Shown here piece after piece: positions 1-7,571 of a stretch of DNA of 13,359 nt. The DNA is from Larix sibirica (lineage: Eukaryota > Streptophyta > Pinopsida > Pinales > Pinaceae), in NCBI GenBank assembly GCA_004151065.3, contig NWUY0300057256.1, positions 11,687 through 25,045 on the forward strand, given 5' to 3'. A model generated the notes under the pieces. The model ran no database searches. It was not told where the DNA came from and was given only the letters and a program-made list of their open reading frames with translations. The position numbers and the translations under genes were made by a program. Position 1 is the stretch's first letter; each line of letters begins with the position of its first letter.

Positions 1-370
1 AGTGTCTCATGTGAATGCTTATGATTTTGATTATTTATTGATTTCAAGTTCTACTATAATTCTACATTAAGATCAAAATTTAACACATGAGACCCCTATG
101 TCCTCCATATTTTTAGTTCTTCACAATCAGGGGACAATTTTTTTTGGAACATTTACATGAAATTTAAAGGCTTGCACATTCAAACAAATATGCGTGCATA
201 TGGAATGTCTAAATATGATCTCATTGAATGCAATATTGCCCAATCGTTTACAAGCAATACCTTGTAATTCCAACCCTACACCTCATGTGCCAAAAAGTTC
301 CTTTATGATGAACTACACATAACCCATATGCAAGGGTGATGCACAACTACAGTAATGTTGATTACATGGT
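1..370. other. AT-rich stretch with no recognised gene
   Basis: No reading frame, RNA gene or clear repeat was recognised here. The + strand frame leading into the protease remnant has stops before about 446, so part of this stretch may be decayed gag or spacer sequence of the same Ty3/gypsy element. I see no residue pattern that proves it. Confidence 0.4.
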
Positions 371-985
371 CAAATTTCTTGCCGCCAAGTTAGCATGATA
401 GGTCCTTGAAACCTATCCTCCTTAGTGAAGGAATTACTATAAACCTTGGGTTCTATTGATCCTCCAAATTCACGATTAATAACCTTTGAATTGGATAAAT
501 ATGAACCAAGGCTCCTCCCATTAGTTGCATTTCAAATCTGTGTCATTATAAAAAACCTTATCATACATCATTGTATTGTTGATGAAGGTGCTTCTATTTA
601 TTTCATGTCTACCATGGTTTGGAGGAACTTTGGATACATGCAGTTGATCCCATCCATCATCGCTCTCTGTCCATATGACAATGCCCTTCTTAGCTAAAAG
701 GGCTTTTCTGAAATGTCCCTATTGAACTCACAAACAAAATCCTCTTGATTAACATCGAATTTTTCGATGCTCTAGTTGATTATAACATTCTCCATGGACA
801 CAATCATATATGAATGTAATGGCTTCTTGAGTTTTTTTCGCATTGTGATGTTTCCCACGAAGGAAAAATTGTCAATATGGACCAACTTACATACTTACAT
901 AATACGACCCTAAGGCACCTACCAATCTCAACAATGTTTTCCCCACCATTGGGGCTACACGACAACTCCCATCTCTCAATAAGAA
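371..985 (+). pseudogene. Decayed Ty3/gypsy retrotransposon protease (retropepsin) region
   Basis: This is a remnant of the pol aspartic protease of a plant Ty3/gypsy element, which in a live element cleaves the gag-pol polyprotein. The best-preserved piece is open from 446 to 697. It shows a lead-in of the LGSIDPP / LITFEL type, a hydrophobic strand, and then the active-site region VDEGAS at about residues 46-51; here the catalytic Asp is followed by Glu-Gly-Ala instead of the usual Thr-Gly-Ala. After a stop near 695 the same family pattern continues in decayed form: a hydrophobic strand ending in DYNIL at about 778-792, then a degraded FRIVMFP-like segment near 835-860 and a trailing proline-containing linker to about 985. 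Stops and frameshifts break it throughout. No reverse transcriptase or integrase follows on this strand, so the element is either internally deleted or decayed beyond recognition. Family assignment is from remembered plant gypsy proteases, not a search. Confidence 0.7.
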
Positions 986-1637
986 AAATCAAACACATAT
1001 GATGTGTAAGCAAACAATAAGTACTCAGGGTTATCTACCAAATATAATGTGTTGTCTTGCAAGTGGTTTGGCCAATTTCCTAGTGTTTTGGGGAATTTTG
1101 ACAACTTATTTGTGATTTTTTAGTGTGTTTCCTATATTTTTACCTCATTCTTTGAATACATAGCAACTTACCATTGGGGAAGCAATGCAAATTTTTAGTC
1201 ATTTAGGCCTTTTATGCATAAACAAGCACAATTTATTAAATTGCTAATCTACATTCCTATAATAGCATTGCTTGACTAACTTAGTAATTTGGTGATCATT
1301 TTTCTATTGAATAAAGACAATTGCTTCACAACAATTTGTTCAACTCCTATACTATAGTGCCACATGTTAGATATATCCTTGCAAATAGCGGTTAATCAAT
1401 TATCATGACAATTATTCAATTGTAATTAGAAGAATCCAAGTGGAGCTTACAAAAATGACCACAATCATTACACATGCACAAACTTGTGTAGCTAATGAAT
1501 ATTTCAAACTTTCAAATTCTTTTTTGGGTAGAGTTTTTCACAACATATTGTGATCTCAAAATATGAACATTCTTCTTTACTATGTTGTGCGTACTATAAA
1601 TACACTGAAATGGAAGTAACATTTGAGAATGGAAGAT
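986..1637. other. AT-rich stretch, nothing recognised
   Basis: About 650 bases directly downstream of the protease remnant. If the gypsy element were complete, reverse transcriptase would begin around here, but I find no RT motifs in any frame. The stretch may be decayed element sequence or unrelated intergenic DNA. Confidence 0.35.
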
Positions 1638-1824
1638 ATTTTTAAGTGCCATCATCCATATACTAACCAAGGGTAGGAGTTTCGAAAATGATCAATCCAG
1701 GTTGCTTCGCATGATGCAAAAAAGTGGAGCTTCAATGATTCTAGCTATGGATGCTCTGATGAATACTTGCAAGAATTGTAATTAAACTAAAATACTATTT
1801 GATCTCTTGATCAAAACCTATGTC
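1638..1824 (+). pseudogene. PPR-like gene fragment, copy A of a direct repeat
   Basis: About 187 bases that recur at 3905-4086 with roughly three-quarters identity and a few small indels. One + strand frame reads across the unit with a single stop near 1784. It includes AIIHILTKGRSFEN, then LLRMMQ, AMDALMNTCKN and FDLLIKTYV. The spacing and the phrase FDLLIKxYV resemble the N-terminal part of plant pentatricopeptide-repeat proteins, which bind organelle RNA. The second copy keeps the same frame in its right half, which supports a coding origin. The fragment stops abruptly at 1824, where the tandem array begins. The coding origin is fairly well supported; the PPR label is inference from pattern memory and could be wrong. 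Confidence 0.45.
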
Positions 1825-1835
1825 AAGCGTTTACT

Positions 1836-2160
1836 ATTCATGATGTTATTATGGATATGAGGGTGTATGATAATGTCATGTTTACATGATGGCATGTGGT
1901 AGCATGCAGTTGTTTCCTACATATGGTTATTCATGATGTTATTATGGATATGACGATGTATGATAATGTCATGTTTACATGATGGCATGTGGTAGCATGC
2001 AGTCATTTACTATGCCTAATGCTATTATGGATATGCTGGTGTATGATAATGTTAAGTTTACATGATAGCATGCAGTAACATATGTTCCTTGATAACTTTT
2101 GATGATGTTATGTTTTCATGATGACATGTGGTAGCACATGTTTCCTTGTTATTCATATCA
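1836..2160 (+). repeat. Tandem repeat array, about 93 bp unit, 3 to 4 degenerate copies
   Basis: The first two units start at 1836 and 1929, exactly 93 bases apart, and are nearly identical: both contain GATGTTATTATGGATATG, a GTATGATAATGT segment, CATGTTTACATGATGGCATG and GTGGTAGCATGCAGT. A third, diverged copy begins near 2018 with a period of about 83, and a fourth partial copy near 2101. Each unit contains the small inverted repeat CATGT-TT-ACATG. The array lies just after PPR-like copy A and upstream of the presumed 3' LTR. It may be a minisatellite inside the 3' non-coding region of the gypsy element. Confidence 0.85.
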
Positions 2161-2204
2161 ATGATATATTTTCTATAATGTTATGATTATAACTAATGCT
2201 CCGA

Positions 2205-3117
2205 TGACATGATGTGGGGTGGAACTTGATAGAAAATCAACCCTTGGGCACGGAGGGCTGGTTCATTCAGTGATATAATGGGAGTCCATAACCACGAAGG
2301 AAAATTTATACAACTAACACCTTATGGGTTGGGGAGAAACTCAATATGTAAACCTATTCCAACAGTTACTTTCTCAAAAAATACAAAAATATGTGAAGAT
2401 GGTGGGGGTTATACTCGTCGTTGGAGTTGTGATGTAGGAATTTCAATGCCTAGCGATGATTTCTCGATTGAAGTTGTGGAGGGATTTTTGTGATAGGATT
2501 TCAATATGTCTAGTGTGTGTGGTTTAGCATACTGGGGTGGATGCTTGGTACCCTCCAAATGAGGCCTTGGGGCCATAAAAGACGGCTATGGCCAAAAGGA
2601 TAGTTTATCCCCAAGGCTTAGAGCTTAATGTTAGATGTTGATGAAATGATGAGAGTTATACTCGCACCTCCTAGGAGTTGTGATGAGAATTTTGATGCTT
2701 GATGCGATCACACCTTGATGGGTGACCCTTATACTAGTTGCAAGAGAGGGTCTGTGCCATGGCGAGAGGGACCATCCAGAGTGTTGGGGGTGTTCAAAGG
2801 TTGATCAGATGGTATGATTTTGGGTGAGGCTGTGTGAGGGGGGAAGTAGACCATGTGAATGATGGAATTGATGCATAATGGTGTGACTTGATTGCATACT
2901 AGGAATTCAACAAGATTAATCAATCATGTAGTTAAATAGGGCATTGTATTTGTAATAGTGTAGGTACAATATTTAACCATGATGGCCACACAAATAACTA
3001 TAACCCCATACAATAGTACTAGTTATCTAGGTGCACTTTGCATGATGTTTGTGCATATTGTGTAATGGTTGTGTATATCAAACAAGGCCTTGCATAAAAG
3101 AAATGAAGATCGATAAT
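2205..3117 (+). other. Probable 3' non-coding internal region of an LTR retrotransposon
   Basis: This stretch is richer in G than its surroundings and runs up to a polypurine tract and LTR-like start. A 71-codon open frame at 2278-2493 has no recognisable domain and I do not call it a gene. Two segments, around 2404-2455 and 2651-2705, share GTTATACTCG followed by GAGTTGTGATG and a diverged tail, so there is old internal duplication. The position suggests the spacer between integrase and the 3' LTR of a plant Ty3/gypsy element, but no integrase was found upstream. Confidence 0.35.
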
Positions 3118-3138
3118 GAAACTTCATGATGAAGTTTC
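3118..3138. repeat. Perfect 21-nt palindrome beside the polypurine tract
   Basis: The arms GAAACTTCAT and ATGAAGTTTC are exact reverse complements around a single G at 3128. The palindrome ends two bases before the purine run at 3141, so it could form a hairpin just upstream of the plus-strand primer site of the LTR element. Confidence 0.9.
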
Positions 3139-3150
3139 TCAAAGGGGAGG
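3139..3150 (+). other. Candidate polypurine tract (PPT)
   Basis: The purine run AAAGGGGAGG at 3141-3150 is followed directly by TGTATGTAATG. In LTR retrotransposons a short G-rich purine run primes plus-strand DNA synthesis and directly abuts the TG that opens the 3' LTR. The match to that layout is good, but no second LTR is in the window to confirm the boundary. Confidence 0.55.
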
Positions 3151-3904
3151 TGTATGTAATGCTCCATTTAAAAAAATAAATTATAATTATAGGTACATAA
3201 TAATATGCATATAAAATTGATGCATATAGGAAACTATTCATAAAATAGAGAAATAATTAGGTGTATACTTAAGATTAAAATGAAATACATTAAGCTGAGA
3301 GGGGAATCAGTGCATGGATGAGAAGTGTCAACCATGCAATCAAACCTTATTTTTTAATAATAAGGAAAATGAGTTTATAAGGGGGGAAGGAGAAGTACAT
3401 GGGTTCCTCTCTCTTCCTCTAGGCTAAAGGGGGTTTGTTTTGGGTTGGATAGATTGTTGCTTGTCATGATGAGGAGGTGTTGAAGGAAATGAGAGTTGAT
3501 CTAGTCAAGTTGATTGAGAGGAGGTTAGGATCGTTGTCTAGCACAATTTTACGGATTGAGGGGCTCTCAGTCTTTGATTGAGGGGTAGGTTGGGTGGAGA
3601 TTTGTACTCCACACATTGTTGCTCTTACTATTGTTGTTTCTGGGACTAGTGACTGAGTTGTTGACTCAACTGAGGTAAGTAATATATGAATTCTTCTTCA
3701 ATATAGGTATGCCTTAACTATAGTTATTCACGTTGATTCAATTACTAATTGTTAGAATCTTGTTAATGTAGATGAATGTTAATGTGGTTGTTGTTCATGT
3801 CATCTAATAGATGTTTTGGTAAATTAAATGAATTTACTTGGGTTTATTTTAATTCTCGATATTTATGAATATGGTAGTTGCTTAGCTTAACTTTAATAAG
3901 CACC
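3151..3904 (+). mobile_element. Candidate 3' LTR of a Ty3/gypsy-like element
   Basis: It begins TGTATGTAATGC next to the polypurine tract. Inside are an AAATAAA-like string near 3174, a TATA-like TTTATAAG at 3374-3381 followed by a pyrimidine-rich stretch near 3403-3421, and a strong splice-donor-like GAGGTAAGT at 3672-3680. The right end is uncertain: I end it where the second PPR-like copy starts, just after a CACC(A), giving about 750 bases, which is a plausible LTR size. With no 5' LTR or target-site duplication in view, the end and even the LTR identity are inference. Confidence 0.4.
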
Positions 3905-4170
3905 ATTTTTAAATGCCATGATCTATATATTGACAAGTGTAGGAGGTTGGAAAATTATCAATATATGTTGCTTCCCACGATGCAACAAGAAAATGATCAT
4001 TTCTAGCTATGGATGCTCTGGTGAATACTTACAAGAATTATAATTCAACTACAATATTTTTCGATCTCTCAATCAAATCCTATGTCTATCCTAAGATGAT
4101 GATAGAAGCCACATGGGCCTTTCATAAAATCTGATTTCTAGCTTATTTGCATCGATAATTCCTTGCAATA
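3905..4170 (+). pseudogene. PPR-like gene fragment, copy B of a direct repeat
   Basis: This is the second copy of the segment at 1638-1824, with matching sequence over 3905-4086. After a frameshift its right half reads LAMDALVNTYKNYN, FFDLSIKSYV and then, beyond the end of copy A, PKMMIEATWAFHK, followed by stops. That extension adds the helix-turn-helix spacing expected of a PPR motif (FDLLIKxYV, about ten residues, EAxxAF). The left part reads FLNAMIYILT before its frame shifts. Both copies begin at the same base of the shared segment although their left flanks do not match. Function is not expected; the protein family label is inferred. Confidence 0.45.
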
Positions 4171-4483
4171 GTTTTCATGGGGCGTAATTCAAGGCTACTA
4201 GACATCCATACATGGCGGTTAAATTAAGATCTAATTTATATCACCCAACATAATATGATTTGCACATCGTTAACCATCTAAAATGTTATTAGATTCCATG
4301 TTCATGGATCCCTTAGGTTAACACATTCACTAGTTTTTTAGTGGTGTAAAAACAAATTTTAAATGCAAAATGAATGCCCTCTTCATCTCTTATTATGGAA
4401 ACATGGACTAAAGGAATTGATAAATGCTCCCATTTAAGAAACAAAGGCAATGGATCATTATTAAAGTGCAATACACATTGTAC

Positions 4484-4573
4484 TTAGTGACTAGTCTAGA
4501 TACACATGTAAATAGTAAGATTTGCATTAGTGTCTAGTCTACACTTAGATACAAGTTAATAGTAAGATTTGCA
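4484..4573. repeat. Tandem duplication, about 45 bp, two copies
   Basis: The copies are 4484-4526 and 4527-4573. Both start TTAGTG.CTAGTCTA and end AATAGTAAGATTTGCA, with small differences and a few inserted bases between. No coding context. Confidence 0.85.
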
Positions 4574-4627
4574 TCAAAAGAAGGTATGATATTGATCCTT
4601 GACCATTATGAGATTGGTTCCCATATT

Positions 4628-4807
4628 GGAATTGAAATTTGGTCATTTTTAATTTCATTATTTTTTAAATTTACATACAAAATGTAAACTTGTAAAAGCG
4701 TGATGTATTTTGGACTTTTTCCTTGAAAGGAATTGGCATTTGAGCATTTTCAATTTCATATATTTTTTTAATTTATGTAAAAATATAAACTTGTTAAATT
4801 AGATGTG
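4628..4807. repeat. Diverged tandem duplication with 101 bp spacing
   Basis: Segments 4628-4706 and 4729-4807 both start GGAATTG, continue with TTTG.(G/A)CATTTT.AATTTCAT, an A/T-rich middle, and end with AAACTTGT.AAA and (G/A)ATGT. They are clearly related but older than the duplication at 4484. Confidence 0.6.
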
Positions 4808-5302
4808 TCACTAAGTTATGATTTATGACTATAATTTTTTTAAAATAGGAAACTCAAAGCTCAAAATTTATTTCAAGAATCAAGAATAGTTACACTTCAT
4901 CTAAATCACCAAAGTTCATATGAACATTTCTAAAGACCACATGATTATCGAGATATGAGAATTTTGTAAAGTTTTTGTTTTTTTATTTGAGGGTGTAATT
5001 TTGTATTTTCTAAATGAAATTTAAATAATTTCATATTTATGTGTTCCTTTTTTCAAAAGAAAAATATATTTCTTGTTATTTATAGTGTGAATCAAAGAAA
5101 CAACTACATAGCTTCTATCACCAGATAGTAATACATATAGATCTATAAATCAAGATCTACACAACAACAATACAACATGCTAAATACCTATGACTTGAAG
5201 AGTTCCCAAAGTTCCATCCAAGAGGAATCCGAAAGCTAATATGAAACATAAACACTGCTGACACCAAAATATACCCACGGTGCTAGTCTAAACAAAAAAG
5301 AA

Positions 5303-6162
5303 TCAATAATTGGTGTTATAGGTGCTTATCATTGGGTGGTAGGCTTACTCTTGTAAAGTCAGTTTTATCAAGTATACATGTTTACTGGTTTTCTCTAGTT
5401 ATGTTTCCAGGCTTACTCTTGTAAAGTCAGTTTTATCAGGTCTACATGTTTACTGGTTTTCTCTAGTTATGTTCCCAATGTCTATTGTACATTTGATTAG
5501 AAGCAGAATTTTCAATCTTTTTATGGTAAGGGAAGTCAAGTGAGAAGAAAATCCACCTAGTGAAATGGAAAAATCTCTCTATTCCAAAATTTATTGGGGG
5601 TTGGGGATTAAAAATTTGCACTGGTTTAATGTTGATTTATGTCTCAAAAGCTATCGGAGAGGTTTAAATGGTACAGGTCTGTGGAGTGAAAATCTGAAAT
5701 CCAAATACTTAAAGAAAAATTCTGCAGTGGATTGGATCAAAGCTCAAAAGAAATCTGAAGTGCGTGCATGCTTCTTTCATTTGGAAAGGTTTTGTTAAAT
5801 CCTTTTGCTGGATTAATCAATGGTTATCCTCGGAAATTGGTAATGGTGAACAAGTTCTTTTAGGGATTGACCCTTTCATTGGTGGTGAGGAATCATATAT
5901 TCTTTTAGAGAGTTTGGTGTCCTTCCTTCACAATGAAGGATACAAATGCCTTGTAGATGTCAAGAACAGGGTGACTACTCCTTCATGCTTGGGCTACTGG
6001 AAAAATGTTGTATGTTTAGGACTGAGAAGTGATCTTGCTAAGGAATGGGATAAGTTTATAGGGGAGTTAAAGCAGGATGGCATTAGACTTGAAGATGTTG
6101 AAGATAAAAGTATGGAGCTGGAACAAAAAGAATGGACAAGTAAACTCAAAACTTGTCTATGA
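5303..6162 (+). pseudogene. LINE reverse transcriptase C-terminal region, decayed
   Basis: This is the thumb and connection part of LINE ORF2, downstream of the catalytic palm, which is missing through truncation. The start reads INNWCYR and SLGGRLTLVKSVL, a phrase shared by plant LINE reverse transcriptases. The reading then jumps frame because of the 68 bp tandem duplication at 5342-5477. It resumes with IHLVKWKNLSIPK, the GIKNLHWF block in the frame open at 5565-5798, and after another shift the frame open at 5764-6162 with SFIWKGF, GNGEQVLLGIDPFIGG and a hydrophilic tail. The same GVDPFIGG block occurs on the - strand near 8780, which shows both LINEs belong to related families. The stop at 6160-6162 lies inside the ancestral ORF. 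Confidence 0.8.
5342..5477 (+). repeat. 68 bp tandem duplication inside the LINE
   Basis: 5342-5409 and 5410-5477 are adjacent copies beginning GGCTTACTCTTGTAAAGTC, with only about three differences. The unit encodes the VKSVL...VYWFSLVMFP segment of reverse transcriptase. Because 68 is not a multiple of three, the second copy shifts the frame. The high identity between copies suggests this is among the younger events in the element. Confidence 0.95.
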
Positions 6163-6440
6163 AGTAATCTTTGTTTCTATATGTCGATTTGTGGGTGTTT
6201 TTGATAAATGGTAGTAAAAGAAAATATGGAAGTGGAATTTTCCCCTTAAACTCAAATGTTTTCTCTGGCTAACTTTAGAAGAAAAACTACTGACTTGAGA
6301 TAATCCAGTCAAGAGAGGATGGATAGGACCCAATATCTGTCCACTTTGCAAATCTGATAGTGAATCAACACAATGCCTTTTTGTTACTTGCGTTTTTTGT
6401 AAAAATATATGGTGCATTATTACAAGTTATATGCACATTT
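6163..6440 (+). pseudogene. LINE zf-RVT zinc-binding region, decayed
   Basis: This continues the ORF2 pseudogene after a frame change. It reads WKWNFPLKLKCFLWL, then EEKLLT, an in-frame TGA at 6296-6298 where the family has a Trp codon, and then RGWIGPNICPLCKSDSES and LFVTC. This is the zf-RVT pattern found between reverse transcriptase and RNase H in plant LINEs. The Cys codons at 6338, 6347 and 6389 are kept. The position normally held by His is Cys (6374-6376), which could in principle still bind zinc. The stop and upstream frameshifts rule out function. Confidence 0.75.
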
Positions 6441-6532
6441 ATGTTGATTGGGGTGATTTATATGTGAAATCAAATTTGGCATTGTGGGAAAAAGTGTACA
6501 CGACTCAAAGAGATTGTAATTTTTATCTGCCA

Positions 6533-7149
6533 AGGTATATGGCGTACTAGAAATGCTTCTATTTTAGAAGGCATTATACCTTATTTGGATTTAACAGTGT
6601 CAAGAATTATGTATTTAGCTAAAGACTATAAGCAAGCTCCAATTCATAAAGTTGACAGATTGATTGATTGATTTCCCCTTGCTTATCAATGATATTGCTA
6701 TTGGATTTTTTTATGGTGCAACACAACAGGGGCATTGTGGGGGTGGATCCCTCTCAAAGCTTAATCATCAACATATTTTTCATATATGGATGGGATGTGG
6801 CTTGGGTTCAAATACACGTGTTGGACTATTGGCTTTATTGGGTTTCATAAACGTTGCTGCTAATCTTGGCATTCAATCACTAGAGGTGCTTGGGGACTCC
6901 AAATTTATTATTAACTGGGCATCTGGATCTTCATACATACAAATATTGGCTCTGCAGAATTGTTTATATAGGATCAAATCTGTTATGGAAACCCTCTTGG
7001 ATATCTCTTTCCAACATATATACAGGGAACTTAACTTTGTAGTTGAAGGAGTCTCTAAAAAGGGATTAGACATTTCTGTTGGTTTCTGGTTGTACAAGGA
7101 ATTTAGGAACAATTCGCTTCTCTCTTATGTATTTGCAATTTTTTACTAG
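6533..7149 (+). pseudogene. LINE RNase H domain, catalytically degraded
   Basis: This is the C-terminal RNase H (RVT_3 type) of the + strand LINE, which in a live element would degrade RNA in RNA:DNA hybrids. The upstream linker is open from about 6533 (GIWRTRNASILEG) to an in-frame TGA at 6669-6671; the domain is then open at 6664-7149 in a neighbouring frame. Counting from 6664, it shows FFYGA at residues 15-19, WMGCGLGSN at 42-50, TRVGLLAL at 51-58, GDSKFII at 77-83 and SKKGL at 131-135. The usual catalytic Asp of FDGA is Tyr17, the Glu of TRxELLAL is Gly54, and the Asp before LSK is Glu128; only Asp78 remains. The protein cannot be an active nuclease. Confidence 0.85.
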
Positions 7150-7371
7150 TTTGGTTACTTATGGAACTGACAAGGAAGTATTTAGATATTGTTTTAATGA
7201 CAACAGTTGATGTATTGTCTGGGTATGTTGAATCTACATAGTCCTATTTTGATGAGGGTTGTCACTGGTATGTAGAGAGAAATGTTTTTGAGGATGAACT
7301 ATCTATAGTTCATTTTGAGAAGGATGATCTTCTGTAAATGTACTTTGATTCTGTTGAATATTAAGAAGCAA
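7150..7371 (+). other. 3' UTR of the + strand LINE
   Basis: Non-coding stretch from the RNase H stop at 7147-7149 to the terminal A/T run. It contains a hairpin at 7295-7312, with arms TGAACTA and TAGTTCA around TCTA, about 70 bases before the tail. Some LINEs use a 3' stem-loop for template recognition by their reverse transcriptase; whether this one does is unknown. Confidence 0.6.
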
Positions 7372-7391
7372 TTTTTTTTTGTTAAAAAAAA
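7372..7391. other. Tail-to-tail junction of two LINEs (T9-GTT-A8)
   Basis: Nine T (7372-7380), GTT, then eight A (7384-7391). Read on +, the A-run can be the tail of the left LINE. Read on -, the T-run is a nine-A tail of the right LINE. The run is close to self-complementary, so the exact boundary between the two insertions cannot be fixed. Confidence 0.7.
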
Positions 7392-7571
7392 TAGTATTCA
7401 CCATGTCCAACAACCTTACAAAAGTTCTTTTTTCCCTTCTTGGGAAGGAAGATCTCAGTACAATCAAGATCATTCCAGTTCTCTACTAATTTCCATTTAA
7501 AAGCATCTGCAATTTCAATTGACCACAAAAATGAAACCAAAATATAAAGAAAACAACTTTCAGGAGATGAT
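7392..7571 (-). other. 3' UTR of the - strand LINE
   Basis: About 180 bases between the RNase H stop codon (7572-7574) and the terminal A/T run. It includes a small hairpin (TTCCC, loop, GGGAA) at 7432-7446. A short open frame on the opposite strand here (7315-7500) spans the junction of the two elements and is not a gene. Confidence 0.55.

Larger units (their letters stand above)
4171..5296. other. AT-rich intergenic stretch with no gene recognised
   Basis: More than 1.1 kb with no supportable reading frame. It contains the tandem duplications at 4484-4573 and 4628-4807 and long A/T runs near 4640-4800 and 4970-5070. A 6-bp inverted repeat (TAGATC / GATCTA) lies at 5138-5159. The right edge is the 5' truncation point of the + strand LINE. 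Confidence 0.5.
5297..7391 (+). mobile_element. 5'-truncated L1-like LINE with C-terminal RNase H (decayed)
   Basis: LINE homology begins around 5297, in the thumb part of reverse transcriptase, and runs to the A-run at 7384-7391. The order is RT C-terminus, zf-RVT zinc-binding region, RNase H and 3' UTR, as in plant L1-like elements that carry an RNase H. Truncation at the 5' end is the usual product of incomplete target-primed reverse transcription. Several stops and frameshifts make it non-functional. It meets an oppositely oriented, related LINE at 7372-7391. I could not identify a clean target-site duplication. Confidence 0.85.

Noticed and set aside
4-93. 10-base inverted repeat GTCTCATGTG / CACATGAGAC with a 70-base loop
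   Set aside because: About one such pair at this distance is expected by chance in a window this long.
804-1013. 69-codon open frame on the - strand
   Set aside because: It lies antisense to the gypsy protease remnant, has no recognisable domain, and is explained by chance in decayed sequence.
1836-2160. Possible CRISPR-like array
   Set aside because: Units are contiguous and degenerate with no unique spacers, and the context is plant nuclear DNA; it is a minisatellite.
2278-2493. 71-codon open frame on the + strand
   Set aside because: No family resemblance, and it lies in a stretch with old internal repeats near a presumed LTR; treated as non-coding.
3023-3241. 72-codon open frame on the - strand
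   Set aside because: Crosses the palindrome, polypurine tract and LTR start; hydrophobic composition follows from AT-rich sequence.
5100-5296. Possible extra LINE sequence or exon upstream of the truncation point
   Set aside because: No frame continues the reverse transcriptase homology to the left of about 5297, and no other protein is recognisable.
7315-7500. 61-codon open frame across the LINE junction
   Set aside because: Spans the tails of two separate insertions, so it cannot be an ancestral gene.
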